Assembly (NCBI RefSeq): GCF_030219325.1
Contig: NZ_CP126625.1
Location: 1,538,857 to 1,602,856 of the forward strand
DNA: 64,000 bases
Reading direction: 5' to 3'
Source: Geothrix sp.
Lineage (GTDB): Bacteria; Acidobacteriota; Holophagae; Holophagales; Holophagaceae
Both the position numbers and the translations under genes were made by a program. The notes under the pieces were generated by a model. That model made no database searches. It was given only the letters and a program-made list of their open reading frames with translations, and had not been told where the DNA came from. Each line of letters starts with the position of its first letter. Position 1 is the stretch's first letter. Shown here in pieces: positions 32,274-41,475 of this stretch.

Positions 32274-32746
32274 TGGCAGAAGGCCGGGTCCACCTCACCA
32301 CATTCATCGAAGGGGTGCTGGTCCACGGCCAGCAGACGCCCTTCGTCCTGCTCGTGCCTTCACCGCACAGCCCCCATCGGGGCCTGCTCATGCCCGCCCA
32401 GATCCCCTGGTCGCCGGGCTTCCTCCCCACCTCGCTCCTCAACGCGCAGATCGAGGCCGCCTGGGGCATCCCCTTCCGATTCGTGGACAGCTCGGTGCTG
32501 CCGGTGGTGTTCGATGAGCGCACCAGCCGCCTGCCCACCCCCTGGCTCCTGCGCCTGGAGGGTCTCGAGGGCCAGCAGCGCCTCTACCTCAGCCACCTCC
32601 TCCGCACCAAGGCGCCCGACGACCTGCTGCCGCCGCCGCCCGCCGGCGGACAGTGGTTCAGCGACAAGGGCCTGCTGAACGCGGATCTGCTGCCCGGTGT
32701 CCGGCGCCTCTGCCAGTCGGCCCTGCAGGCGGTGGCGGAGGGCTGA
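32273..32746 (+). CDS. 157-aa protein of unknown function downstream of proS
   Basis: ATG at 32273 shares a base with the proS stop (TGATG), indicating coupled translation. The product begins MAEGRVHLTTFIEGVLVHGQ, is soluble and Pro/Leu-rich, with WLLRLEGLEGQQRLYLSHLL in the middle and a helical C-terminus. There are no Cys clusters and no membrane segment. I do not recognise a family. Codon use resembles its neighbours. It is followed by a strong terminator. Confidence 0.65.
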   Translation: MAEGRVHLTTFIEGVLVHGQQTPFVLLVPSPHSPHRGLLMPAQIPWSPGFLPTSLLNAQIEAAWGIPFRFVDSSVLPVVFDERTSRLPTPWLLRLEGLEGQQRLYLSHLLRTKAPDDLLPPPPAGGQWFSDKGLLNADLLPGVRRLCQSALQAVAEG

Positions 32747-32770
32747 GGTTCCAATCACCTTCTGTTCAAA

Positions 32771-32801
32771 CGAAAATCGGCGCCGACGGCGCCGATTTTC
32801 G
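32771..32801. terminator. Bidirectional intrinsic terminator between the proS unit and ndk
   Basis: Perfect 14-bp inverted repeat CGAAAATCGGCGCC / GGCGCCGATTTTCG with loop GAC, lying between convergent genes. Confidence 0.85.
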
Positions 32802-32821
32802 CAGGGGCTGCGCCTGAGAGT

Positions 32822-33241
32822 TCAGTGCTGCTCGAACGCATTGAAGAAGTAGCCCACCTCGAACTTCGCGCTCTCGGGCTTGTCGCTGCCATGGGTGGCG
32901 TTGCGGCCGATGTTGGCGCCGAAGCGCTTGCGGAGGGTGCCTTCGGCGGCATTGGCGGGATTGGTGGCGCCCATGAGGTCGCGCCAGCGGAGGATGGCGT
33001 TCTCGCCCTCGAGCACCATGATCGCCACGGGGCCCTCAGTCATGAAGGCCTCGAGCTCGGGGTAGAAGCCCTTGCCCACGTGCTCGTGGTAGAAGCCCTG
33101 GCAGATGGCGGGGGTGAGCCGGGTCAGCTTCAGGCCCACGATCTTCAGGCCGCTCTGCTCGATGGCGGTGATGATCTCGCCGACGTGGCCGTCCTTGACG
33201 GCGTCGGGCTTGACGATGGCAAAGGTGCGCTCTAGGGCCAT
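32822..33241 (-). CDS. ndk: Nucleoside diphosphate kinase
   Basis: Exchanges the gamma phosphate among nucleoside di- and triphosphates through a phospho-His. The 139 aa include ERTFAIVKPDAVKDGHVGEI, LRWRDLMGATNPANAAEGTL and GRNATHGSDKPESAKFEVGY, where the His of NATHGSD is the phosphorylated residue. Length is typical. ATG 33241 has GGAGG 4-5 bases upstream, and an upstream ORF start at 33298 is not needed. It is divergent from secA. Confidence 0.96.
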   Translation of the reverse strand: MALERTFAIVKPDAVKDGHVGEIITAIEQSGLKIVGLKLTRLTPAICQGFYHEHVGKGFYPELEAFMTEGPVAIMVLEGENAILRWRDLMGATNPANAAEGTLRKRFGANIGRNATHGSDKPESAKFEVGYFFNAFEQH

Positions 33242-33347
33242 GGTGCCTCCGGAATCCAAACGATCAGTGTGCCCTGAAGGGGTAACTTCGGCAACCACGA
33301 AGGCTTGAGGGCAGTCACGGGCGCTGGGAAATGGCGACTCATCGCGC

Positions 33348-33353
33348 TACAAT
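33348..33353 (+). promoter_or_regulatory. Candidate -10 box of secA
   Basis: TACAAT 28 bases before the secA start, in the ndk-secA divergent gap. The -35 is not clear. Confidence 0.4.
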
Positions 33354-33380
33354 CGATGGTTTACGCGACTGGACGGCTCC

Positions 33381-35999
33381 ATGCTCGATAACTTTCTCAA
33401 GAAACTCATCGGCTCCAAGAACGACCGGGAGCTGAAGCGCCTCTGGGCCAAGGTCCAGGCCATCAACGTCCTCGAGCCGGAGATCTCGGCGCTGAGCGAC
33501 GAGGCCCTGAAGGCCAAGACCCCCTATCTCAAGGAGAAGCTGGCGAACGGCGCCACCCTGGAGGACATCCTCCCCGAAGCCTTCGCCGTAGCCCGCGAGG
33601 CCAGCAAGCGCGTCCTCAAGATGCGGCACTTCGACGTGCAGCTGGTGGGCGGCATGGCCCTGCACGAGGGCAAGGTCGCCGAGATGCGCACGGGTGAGGG
33701 CAAGACGCTCACGGCCACGCTGCCGCTCTACCTGAACGCCCTGGCAGGCAAGGGCGCTCACCTGGTCACGGTGAACGACTACCTGGCCCGCCGCGACGCC
33801 GAGTGGATGGGCCGCCTCTACACCTGGCTGGGCCTGAGCGTCGGCATCATCCAGCACGGCCTCGACGACCAGCAGCGGCGGGACGCCTACGGCTCCGACA
33901 TCACCTACGCCACCAACAACGAGCTGGGCTTCGACTACCTCCGCGACAACATGAAGTGGGACCTGGAGGACTTCACCCAGCGCGGCTTCAACTTTGCCAT
34001 CGTGGACGAAGTGGACAGCATCCTCATCGACGAGGCCCGGACGCCGCTCATCATCGCCGGCAGCAGCGAGGAGGACACCTCCAAGTACTTCCGCATCGAT
34101 GCCATCGTTCCCAAGCTCAAGAAGGACACCCACTACAAGGTGGATGAGAAGGACCGCCAGGTGATGCTGACGGATGACGGCATCCACTACGCCGAGCAGC
34201 TGCTGGGCGTGACGAACCTCTACGATCCGACCAGCATCGAGACCCTGCACGGGTTGAACCAGGCCCTCCTGGCCCACAACCTCTACCGCCTGGACGTGGA
34301 CTACATGGTCCGCCCCAAGGAGGATGGCAAGGGCATGGAAGTGGTCATCGTGGACGAGTTCACGGGCCGCCTCATGCCGGGCCGCCGCTGGTCCAACGGC
34401 CTGCACCAGGCCATCGAGGCCAAGGAGGGCGTGGAGGTCAACGCCGAGAACCAGACCCTCGCCACCGTCACCTTCCAGAACTTCTTCCGCATGTACAAGA
34501 CGCTGGCCGGCATGACCGGCACGGCCGAGACGGAGGCCACGGAGCTCCACTCCATCTACAAGCTGGACGTGATCGTGGTGCCCACCAACATGCCCATGGT
34601 CCGCAAGGACTTTGCCGATACGGTCTATTCCACCCGGAGCGGCAAGAAGAAGGCCATCGTGGAGGAGATCAAGGACCTGCACACCAAGGGCCAGCCCATG
34701 CTGGTGGGCACGGCCAGCATCGAAAGCAGCGAGGACCTGTCCGACGCCCTCAAGGCGGCCCGCATCCCCCACGTGGTGCTGAACGCGAAGCACCACGAGC
34801 GGGAGGCCGAGATCGTGGCCCAGGCCGGCCGCAAGGGCGCCGTCACCATCGCCACCAACATGGCAGGCCGCGGCACCGACATCATCCTGGGCGGCAATCC
34901 GGAAGGCCTAGCCCGGCTTGAAGCCAAGAAGAAGAACATCGCCCTCTACGATGAGGAGGGCTTCGAAACGCCCGAGTTCTCCGCCCTGGTGGAGCAGATG
35001 CGCCTGCAGACCGCGGCCGAGCACGAGGAAGTGGTGTCCCTGGGTGGCCTGCACATCCTCGGCACCGAGCGCCACGAGAGCCGCCGCATCGACAATCAGC
35101 TCCGCGGCCGCGCCGGCCGCCAGGGCGATCCCGGTTCGAGCCGTTTCTACCTGTCCCTCGAGGACGACCTGATGCGGATCTTCGGCGGCGACCGCATCAA
35201 GAACCTCATGGGCGCCATGGGCATGAATGATGACGAGCCCATCGAGGCGGGCATGGTCACGCGCGCCATCGAGCGCAGCCAGAAGCGCGTCGAGACCCAC
35301 AACTTCGAGATCCGCAAGCACCTGCTCGAATACGACGACGTCATGAACAAGCAGCGCATCTTCTTCTACGGGCTGCGCACCGAGATCCTCAAGGGCAACA
35401 CCAAGGACTACGTCCTCCGCGTCGCCGCCGAGATCGCCGAAGGCATCGCCAACGACTTCCTGCCCGACAAGGGCGAGCGCGACCTCGCGGGCTTCCGGGA
35501 ACGCGTCGAGCAGCTGTTCACGCTGACCGGTGAGGAAGTGGATGCCGTGGGCCAGATGCCCCAGGCCCAGGCCAGCGAAGCCCTGGGCGCGCTGGTCCAG
35601 CGCTACTACGAAGGCAAGGACGAGCGCCTGGGCGGCGAAGGCATGCGCAGCTACGAGCGCTGGTCGATCCTGCAGATCATCGACGCGGCCTGGAAGCGCC
35701 ACCTGCTGGTCATGGATCACCTGAAGGAGGCCATCGGCTTCCGGGGTTACGGCCAGAAGGATCCGCTGGTGGAATACAAGCGCGAGAGCTACGAGTACTT
35801 CGAGCAGATGCGCTTCGGCTACGAGGACGAGATCATCTCGTACCTCTTCCGCGTGGAGCCCCAGCCGGCCTACGTTCCGGATGAGGACTTCTTCCGCGGC
35901 CCCTCGGAGACCTTCGAGCTGGGTCCCGACGAGCAGGGCAATCCCCCGGATGGCATCCAGCGGGTCCTCCGCTTCACCGCCGGCGGGCTGGAAGATTGA
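33381..35999 (+). CDS. secA: Preprotein translocase ATPase SecA
   Basis: Motor that drives unfolded preproteins through SecYEG. The 872 aa carry Walker [10 protein letters not shown] (about 101-109), [20 protein letters not shown] (DEAD-like box), the preprotein cross-linking domain, [40 protein letters not shown] (motif V), [20 protein letters not shown] (motif VI) and the helical scaffold. The C-terminus ends about residue 872 without the Cys-rich SEC-C zinc motif found in E. coli SecA. Some bacteria naturally lack it. A strong terminator follows. Confidence 0.97.
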   Translation: MLDNFLKKLIGSKNDRELKRLWAKVQAINVLEPEISALSDEALKAKTPYLKEKLANGATLEDILPEAFAVAREASKRVLKMRHFDVQLVGGMALHEGKVAEMRTGEGKTLTATLPLYLNALAGKGAHLVTVNDYLARRDAEWMGRLYTWLGLSVGIIQHGLDDQQRRDAYGSDITYATNNELGFDYLRDNMKWDLEDFTQRGFNFAIVDEVDSILIDEARTPLIIAGSSEEDTSKYFRIDAIVPKLKKDTHYKVDEKDRQVMLTDDGIHYAEQLLGVTNLYDPTSIETLHGLNQALLAHNLYRLDVDYMVRPKEDGKGMEVVIVDEFTGRLMPGRRWSNGLHQAIEAKEGVEVNAENQTLATVTFQNFFRMYKTLAGMTGTAETEATELHSIYKLDVIVVPTNMPMVRKDFADTVYSTRSGKKKAIVEEIKDLHTKGQPMLVGTASIESSEDLSDALKAARIPHVVLNAKHHEREAEIVAQAGRKGAVTIATNMAGRGTDIILGGNPEGLARLEAKKKNIALYDEEGFETPEFSALVEQMRLQTAAEHEEVVSLGGLHILGTERHESRRIDNQLRGRAGRQGDPGSSRFYLSLEDDLMRIFGGDRIKNLMGAMGMNDDEPIEAGMVTRAIERSQKRVETHNFEIRKHLLEYDDVMNKQRIFFYGLRTEILKGNTKDYVLRVAAEIAEGIANDFLPDKGERDLAGFRERVEQLFTLTGEEVDAVGQMPQAQASEALGALVQRYYEGKDERLGGEGMRSYERWSILQIIDAAWKRHLLVMDHLKEAIGFRGYGQKDPLVEYKRESYEYFEQMRFGYEDEIISYLFRVEPQPAYVPDEDFFRGPSETFELGPDEQGNPPDGIQRVLRFTAGGLED

Positions 36000-36020
36000 T
36001 CCTCATTGCCTTCCCATTGA

Positions 36021-36060
36021 GAAAATCGCAGGGGGCCATCCGGCCCCCTGCGATTTTCTT
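36021..36060. terminator. Strong intrinsic terminator after secA
   Basis: Perfect 18-bp inverted repeat, AGAAAATCGCAGGGGGCC pairing with GGCCCCCTGCGATTTTCT, with loop ATCC and an outer U-rich end. Confidence 0.9.
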
Positions 36061-36095
36061 AGGCAGGGCCTCCGGCCCTGTTTCACACTAGGGGC

Positions 36096-36947
36096 ATGGA
36101 ACTCATCGTTGTCACGGGACTCTCCGGTGCTGGCCGCCACTCGGTGCTCGGGGCGTTGGAGGACACGGGCTGCACGGCCCTGGACAACGTTCCCCCCAGG
36201 CTGCTGGAGCCCCTGATCGAACTGGAAGCCAAGCTGCAGCCCAACCGGGAGCGGCTGGTCGTGGGCATGGACAGCCGCCAGGCGGATTTCGCGGAGGAGT
36301 TCGGCCCGCTGCTGGAGCGACTCCACCTCGGCGACGTGCCCGTGCAGGTGGTCTTCTGTGAGGCCTCGGAGGAGGTCCTGCTGCGCCGCTTCTCGGAGAC
36401 CCGCCGCCCCCACCACCTCGCGCTGCTGGGCACGGCGGGCGAAGGCATCCAGCGTGAGCGGGAGCTGCTGGCCCCCATCCGGGCCCTGGCCACGACCATC
36501 CTCGACACCAGCCAGCTCACCCTCTCGGAGCTGCGCCTGCGCATCGCGGCCCTGGTGCCCCAGGTGCCCACGAGAAGTACCGCGGTGCGTCTGCTCAGCT
36601 TCGGGTTCAAGCGGGGGGTCCCGCCGGATGCGGACGTGATCCTCGATGCGCGGTTCCTCCCCAACCCCTTCTACGTCGAGGCCCTCAAACCCCTCACGGG
36701 CCGGGACTGGCCCGTGCAGCAGTACCTGCTGGAATCCCACGAATTCAGGGAATTCCTGGAACGCGCGGAGTCCTGGCTGCGCTGGTCCCTCCCGCTCGTG
36801 CAGCAGGAGGGCCGCGCCTACCACACGCTGGCCATCGGGTGCACCGGGGGCCAGCACCGCTCCGTCGCCCTGGTGGAGATGCTGGCCCACCGGCTCAGGG
36901 CCGATGTGGCGGCCCTGACCGTGCGGCACCGCGAACTGGAAGGCTGA
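36096..36947 (+). CDS. rapZ: RapZ/YvcJ-family RNase adaptor (nucleotide-binding)
   Basis: A 283-aa member of the RapZ family, which in E. coli binds small RNAs and controls GlmS synthesis. The N-terminal domain has ELIVVTGLSGAGRHSVLGAL, GCTALDNVPPRLLEPLIELE and RPHHLALLGTAGEGIQRERE; the C-terminal domain has LLSFGFKRGVPPDADVILDA and IGCTGGQHRSVALVEMLA, typical of the family. The P-loop reads GLSGAGRH, so the Walker Lys is Arg14 and the Ser/Thr is His15. Arg at that place also occurs in actinobacterial homologues. No hprK or PTS gene adjoins. Confidence 0.9.
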   Translation: MELIVVTGLSGAGRHSVLGALEDTGCTALDNVPPRLLEPLIELEAKLQPNRERLVVGMDSRQADFAEEFGPLLERLHLGDVPVQVVFCEASEEVLLRRFSETRRPHHLALLGTAGEGIQRERELLAPIRALATTILDTSQLTLSELRLRIAALVPQVPTRSTAVRLLSFGFKRGVPPDADVILDARFLPNPFYVEALKPLTGRDWPVQQYLLESHEFREFLERAESWLRWSLPLVQQEGRAYHTLAIGCTGGQHRSVALVEMLAHRLRADVAALTVRHRELEG

Positions 36948-36956
36948 GGTTCAGGC

Positions 36957-38078
36957 TCAGCCCTCGGTGAACACCACGCCCCGCTTGGCCATGTCCTCGC
37001 GGATGAAGGTCCAGGCGCCGGGCTCCTGGCCCACGAACTCCGGGGGGCTGATGCCCTTGCGGCTGAATCCGCCCTTGGCCAGCAGCCGCACGGCCGCCGT
37101 GCAGGTGTAGCCCGTGGTGCGGGCCATGGAGGTGGTCTTCGTGGCCCGATCGTAGCGGTCGAGCAGGTTCAGCTGGTGGCGCACGGGGCGCCCATCCTTC
37201 TCTCCCTCCACCGTGACCCTCATGACGGTGAAGTCCTCGTCGCCCTCCTCCATGAACCACATGGGGAAGAGCAGGGCCGTGGTCAGGTCGAGGGGGCTGA
37301 TCTCCACACCGGCCACCCGGATCTTCTCCTTGTTGAAGAAGCCCGATTCCCGCAGCATGCGCATCTTCTCGATGTGGCCGGGGTAGCGCAGGGTCTTCTC
37401 CTTCATGTCGGGGATGCCGGGGAAGCTCTTGATGAGGCTCCGGAGGCCGTCGGTGTTGAAGGATTCCAGGGTGCCCAGGCCGGGGAAGTCGAGGAGTTCC
37501 GGCTCCGAGAGGGCGGGAAAGACCACGACCTTGCCGTCCTTCACGTAGCGGGTGGGCCGGGTGTACTCCTCGATGACGTCGATGGGGCTGAAGCCGGCCT
37601 TGTACTCGTAGGGCCAGGTGCGGATCGCGGGGAGCCCGCCCACCAGAGTCTCGAAGGAGGTGATGCGATCCCACTGGCGGGAGAGGTCGCCCAGGATGAT
37701 GTTGTGGCATCCCGGCGCGATGCCGCAGTCCACGATGGCCGTCAGCCCCTGGGCCTTGGCCAGCGCGTCCAGCTCGAAGCAGTCCTCATCGAAGAAGGAG
37801 ATGTCCACCAGGGGCTTGCCCGCCTCCAGCACGGCCTTGGCCGTGGCGAAGCCCATGAAGCCCGGCACCGATCCCACCACCAGATCCGCGCCCGCCACGG
37901 CGGTCTTCACGCCCTCAGGGGTGGACAGGTCGGCGGCCAGGGTGGTGAGGCCTGCGGCCTGCATGCGGGCCAGGGCGGCTTCGGAGCGATCCGCGACCGT
38001 GACCTTGAAATCGGGGGCCAGGTCCTTGGCCATGGCCCCGCCCACGCGGCCGGCTCCGAGAACGACGACATGCTTCAT
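36957..38078 (-). CDS. Saccharopine dehydrogenase-like / lysine dehydrogenase-like NAD(P) enzyme
   Basis: A 373-aa Rossmann enzyme. MKHVVVLGAGRVGGAMAKDL is the nucleotide-binding motif; GSVPGFMGFATAKAVLEAGK, DISFFDEDCFELDALAKAQG and IVDCGIAPGCHNIILGDLSR are typical of the saccharopine dehydrogenase (Lys9)/lysine 6-dehydrogenase/carboxynorspermidine group, and AGFSPIDVIEEYTRPTRYVK supports this. Which substrate it uses cannot be told. An amino-acid permease gene lies upstream on the same strand with a 123-base gap that carries a palindrome and its own likely -10 (GATAAT, minus strand, 38121-38126). Confidence 0.85.
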   Translation of the reverse strand: MKHVVVLGAGRVGGAMAKDLAPDFKVTVADRSEAALARMQAAGLTTLAADLSTPEGVKTAVAGADLVVGSVPGFMGFATAKAVLEAGKPLVDISFFDEDCFELDALAKAQGLTAIVDCGIAPGCHNIILGDLSRQWDRITSFETLVGGLPAIRTWPYEYKAGFSPIDVIEEYTRPTRYVKDGKVVVFPALSEPELLDFPGLGTLESFNTDGLRSLIKSFPGIPDMKEKTLRYPGHIEKMRMLRESGFFNKEKIRVAGVEISPLDLTTALLFPMWFMEEGDEDFTVMRVTVEGEKDGRPVRHQLNLLDRYDRATKTTSMARTTGYTCTAAVRLLAKGGFSRKGISPPEFVGQEPGAWTFIREDMAKRGVVFTEG

Positions 38079-38165
38079 GGCAGTCCCCCTGTGAGGTGTA
38101 GGTATGTAGGTGCTTGCCGGATTATCCCCGGGATGTCGGCCACTCCCAGGCCGATCCCCTACTTT

Positions 38166-38182
38166 CTTGACAGATTGTCCAG
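38166..38182. promoter_or_regulatory. Palindromic operator candidate upstream of the saccharopine dehydrogenase-like gene
   Basis: CTTGACAGATTGTCCAG fits CT-N-GACA-N3-TGTC-N-AG, with 12 of 16 non-central bases symmetric. It lies about 90 bases upstream of the 38078 start, in the position of an activator site relative to a likely minus-strand -10 at 38121-38126. Confidence 0.35.
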
Positions 38183-38201
38183 AGCGGTGGGGAGGCTCGG
38201 C

Positions 38202-39623
38202 CTACTCGGCGGCTGCGACCCGGGGCTTCACCGCGAGGTAGACGGGCCAGCCCAGGGCCACCAGGATCAGGCCCGGCCAGGAGTAGCTGGGCCGGTGGAT
38301 GAAGAGGGCGCCGACGATGGCGCAGGCGCCCACCAGGTAGAGGGCGGGCACCACTGGATAGCCCCAGACGCGCACGGGGCGCTCCAGATCCGGCCGGCGC
38401 CAGCGCAGCAGGAAGACGCCACCCACGGTGAAGACGTAGAAGAGGATCGTGGGCAGCATGACGAAATCCAGCAGCTGGCCATAGGTGCCCGTGAGGGTGA
38501 GCAGGCAGGTCCAGAGGGCCTGGATCCAGAGTCCGAAGGCCGGAACACCGTGGGCATTCAGCGATGCGGCGCTGGGGTAGAACAGGCCGTCCTCGGCCAT
38601 GCGCTGGTAGACACGGGCTCCCGACAGCACCAGACCGTTCAGGCAGCCGAACATGGAGATGAGGATGCTGCCTGCCATGATGAGGCCGCCGCCGGAGCCC
38701 AGCAGGGCCTGCAGGGCGGCACTGCCCACGCGATCCTGGGGGGCATTGGCGATGCCGGTGGGACCCAGCACCTTCAGGTAGGCGGCATTGGCCAGCACGT
38801 AGAGACCGCAGACCAGGGTGGTGCCGATGAGCAGGGAGTAGGGGATGGTCCGCTCGGGCTCTTTTACTTCGCCGGCAATGAAGGTGATGGCATTCCAGGC
38901 ATCCGCCGAGAACATGCTGCCGGTCTGCACCACCAGCAGGGCCGTCAGGAAGGGCAGGGCGGCGGAGCCATCCAATGGGAGGAACGGGGTCTGGGCGGCG
39001 GCCACCGGGGGCTTCAGGAACAGGCCCAGGAGGATGAGCGCCGCCAGCCCGCCGATCTTGGCGACGGTGAACAGGTTCTGGATGCGGGCGCCCAGCTTGA
39101 CGCCGTAGAGGTTCACGGCACTGAGGAACACCACCACGGCGATGGCCGAGAGCCGGGAGGGCGTCAGGCCCAGGTGGTAAGGCCCCACCGCGATGCTCTG
39201 CGTGACCTGCCACAGGGGCACGTCCAGGTGGGGCCCGAGCCACGCGGTGTCCGTGACCGCCGGGAAGAAGGTCCCGAGATACTTCCCGAAGCCCACGGCC
39301 ACGGCGGCGATGGTGCCGCACTCGATGACCACGAAGAAGGTCCAGCCATAGAGGAAGCCGGTCATGGCGCCGTAGGTCTCGCGGAGGTAGGTGTACTGGC
39401 CGCCGGCCTGCGGGAACATGCCCGCCAGCTCACCGTAGCTCAGGGCCGCGAAGAGCGTCAGCACCGCCGTGAGGCCCCAGGCGGCCAGCAGGAAGCCGCC
39501 CGAGTGCCCGGTGCGCACCATGTCGGCCGCGACGATGAACACGCCGGATCCGATCATGGACCCGGCGATGAGCATCGTGGCCGAGAACAGGCCGAGGTGA
39601 CGGCGGTAGCCGGTGGCGTTCAT
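38202..39623 (-). CDS. APC-family amino acid permease
   Basis: A 473-aa transporter with about 12 spans. The N-terminal ATMLIAGSMIGSGVFIVAAD is the first unwound APC helix, followed by GELAGMFPQAGGQYTYLRET, typical of amino acid-polyamine-organocation carriers. The LAT-like pattern suggests a neutral amino acid or exchange substrate. ATG 39623 has AGGA upstream and gives the usual short N-terminus. It lies upstream of the lysine/saccharopine dehydrogenase-like gene on the same strand, so the pair may import and catabolise one amino acid, perhaps lysine. It is divergent from mltG. Confidence 0.9.
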   Translation of the reverse strand: MNATGYRRHLGLFSATMLIAGSMIGSGVFIVAADMVRTGHSGGFLLAAWGLTAVLTLFAALSYGELAGMFPQAGGQYTYLRETYGAMTGFLYGWTFFVVIECGTIAAVAVGFGKYLGTFFPAVTDTAWLGPHLDVPLWQVTQSIAVGPYHLGLTPSRLSAIAVVVFLSAVNLYGVKLGARIQNLFTVAKIGGLAALILLGLFLKPPVAAAQTPFLPLDGSAALPFLTALLVVQTGSMFSADAWNAITFIAGEVKEPERTIPYSLLIGTTLVCGLYVLANAAYLKVLGPTGIANAPQDRVGSAALQALLGSGGGLIMAGSILISMFGCLNGLVLSGARVYQRMAEDGLFYPSAASLNAHGVPAFGLWIQALWTCLLTLTGTYGQLLDFVMLPTILFYVFTVGGVFLLRWRRPDLERPVRVWGYPVVPALYLVGACAIVGALFIHRPSYSWPGLILVALGWPVYLAVKPRVAAAE

Positions 39624-39670
39624 AGGTTCCTTGGGTAGATCGAACCACGCTACCACGGCATCCTGGAGGG

Positions 39671-40687
39671 ATGGCGCGTTCCCCCATCTCCCTCCGGCTC
39701 TCCGTGGCCATCCTCGTCCTGGCCGCCCTGCCGGTGCTCGGCGGGTGGTGGGCCTGGAAAGGGCAGGGGCCGCTGCAGCAGGAGGCCACGGTCCTGGTGA
39801 AGAAGGGCACGAGCATCAACCAGATGGCGGACCAGCTGGAACGCGAGGGCGTGATCCGCTCCGCCTCGCTGTTCAAGCTCTGGGCCCGGGCCCGCAAGCT
39901 GCAGCTCATCCGCGGCGAGTACACCTTCAGCTCCCAGGCCAGCCTTTCGGACGTGGCGGGCAAGCTGCGGCGGGCGGAGATCCACTACACCACCGTCTCC
40001 ATTCCCGAAGGCGCCCATGCCTGGTCGGTGCAGAAGCGCCTGAAGGACTTCGTGCCTGAAGAGGTTTTCTGGACCCTCTGGAAGAGCCCGCGGCTGGCCC
40101 GGACCGCCGGCTTCGAGGGGGCCGAGAGCCTGGAGGGCCTGACGGCCCCGGCCACCTACAAGCTGCACCACGCCATGGAACCCGAGGAGGTCATGCTCAT
40201 GCTGGTGGAGGCCTTCCGCGACCAGGTGCGACCGAAGCTCGAAGGCGGCGTGCTTCCGCCCTACGAGACGCTGATCCTGGCGAGCCTGGTGGAGAAGGAG
40301 ACCAAGCTGGCGGAGGAGCAGCCGAAGGTGGCCGGGGTCTACAAGAAGCGCCTGGACCTCGGCATGCGCCTGCAGTGCGACCCCACCAGCCTCTACGCAC
40401 GCTGGATCAGCGGTGATCTGCGGTTCACCGCCCCGCTGGTGGCGGACATCCGGCGCTCCCATCGGTTCAACACCTACGCCGTGGCCGGCCTGCCGCCCAC
40501 GCCCATCGCCATCCCCAGTCCCACCGCCATCGAGGCCGCCAAGGCCCCTCTGGCCGGGAAGGACCTCTACTTCGTGGCCACCGGCAAAGGGGGGCACAGC
40601 TTCGCGCCCAGCCTGAAGGACCACAACAAGAACGTGGGCGTATACCGCAAGGAAATCGCCCGCCAGAAGAAAGTGGCCCGTGGCTAA
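39671..40687 (+). CDS. mltG: Endolytic murein transglycosylase MltG (YceG-like)
   Basis: Single-pass inner-membrane enzyme that cuts nascent glycan chains and terminates their growth. The 338 aa start with a signal anchor (LRLSVAILVLAALPVLGGWW), a LysM-like segment (VLVKKGTSINQMADQLEREG) and the catalytic YceG domain with the general acid Glu in LILASLVEKETKLAEEQPKV, then MRLQCDPTSLYA and FNTYAVAGLPPTPIAIPSPT. All are family hallmarks. It overlaps tlyA by 8 bases. Confidence 0.94.
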   Translation: MARSPISLRLSVAILVLAALPVLGGWWAWKGQGPLQQEATVLVKKGTSINQMADQLEREGVIRSASLFKLWARARKLQLIRGEYTFSSQASLSDVAGKLRRAEIHYTTVSIPEGAHAWSVQKRLKDFVPEEVFWTLWKSPRLARTAGFEGAESLEGLTAPATYKLHHAMEPEEVMLMLVEAFRDQVRPKLEGGVLPPYETLILASLVEKETKLAEEQPKVAGVYKKRLDLGMRLQCDPTSLYARWISGDLRFTAPLVADIRRSHRFNTYAVAGLPPTPIAIPSPTAIEAAKAPLAGKDLYFVATGKGGHSFAPSLKDHNKNVGVYRKEIARQKKVARG

Positions 40688-41459
40688 GCTGCGCCTGGAT
40701 CTGCTGCTGGTACAGCTGGGCCTGTGCGAAACCCGCGCCCGGGCCCAGGCCCGCATCCTCGCGGGGGATGTCCTGGTGGAGGATCGCCCCGTCACCAAGG
40801 CCGGTACCGCCGTGGACGAGGCCGCGACCATCCGTCTGCGCGGGGAGGCACTGCCCTTCGTGAGCCGGGGTGGCCTCAAGCTGGCCGGTGCGCTCGATCT
40901 GTGGGGCATCGATCCGGCGGGACTCACCTGCTTCGATGCCGGTTCGAGCACCGGCGGCTTCACCGACTGCCTGCTCCAGCGCGGCGCGGCCAAGGTCTAC
41001 GCGGTGGACGTGGGCACCAACCAGCTGCACTGGAAGCTCCGCAGCGATCCCCGCGTGGTCTCCATGGAGCAGGTGAACCTGCGCACCTGGGATCCGGCCT
41101 GCATTCCGGAACGCTGCCACCTGCTGGTGGCGGACCTGAGCTTCATCTCGCTGCGCCTGGCCATCCCGCCGGTGCTGCCCAGCCTCGTGCCGGGGGCCGA
41201 GGCGGTGCTGCTGGTGAAGCCACAATTCGAAGCCGGGAGGGAGGATGTGGGTTCCGGCGGCATCGTGCGCGATCCGGCGGTCCACCGGCGCGTCCTGGTC
41301 GACACCTGGACCTTCTTCGCTGCAACGGAGCTTCGCCCTCAGGCCCTGGGCGTGAGCCCCATCAAGGGCGGCGAGGGCAACATCGAATTCCTGCTGCGTC
41401 TCAACCTGGGCGGGGCGCCCGGGGATTTGGGCGCCGCCCTGGCAGGGCTGGATCTTTGA
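40680..41459 (+). CDS. tlyA: TlyA-family rRNA 2'-O-methyltransferase
   Basis: S4-domain methyltransferase that in other bacteria modifies 16S and 23S rRNA cytidines. The 259 aa begin with an S4 RNA-binding domain (LRLDLLLVQLGLCETRARAQ; VSRGGLKLAGALDLWGIDPA) followed by an FtsJ-type Rossmann domain with CFDAGSSTGGFTDCLLQRGA (SAM motif), VYAVDVGTNQLHWKLRSDP, LLVADLSFISLRLA and LLVKPQFEAGR. The start (GTG 40680) lies inside mltG and is family-like. It converges with the ALDH-like gene at a 16-base distance. Confidence 0.92.
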   Translation: MAKLRLDLLLVQLGLCETRARAQARILAGDVLVEDRPVTKAGTAVDEAATIRLRGEALPFVSRGGLKLAGALDLWGIDPAGLTCFDAGSSTGGFTDCLLQRGAAKVYAVDVGTNQLHWKLRSDPRVVSMEQVNLRTWDPACIPERCHLLVADLSFISLRLAIPPVLPSLVPGAEAVLLVKPQFEAGREDVGSGGIVRDPAVHRRVLVDTWTFFAATELRPQALGVSPIKGGEGNIEFLLRLNLGGAPGDLGAALAGLDL

Positions 41460-41475
41460 TCTGCCGGAACTGGGC

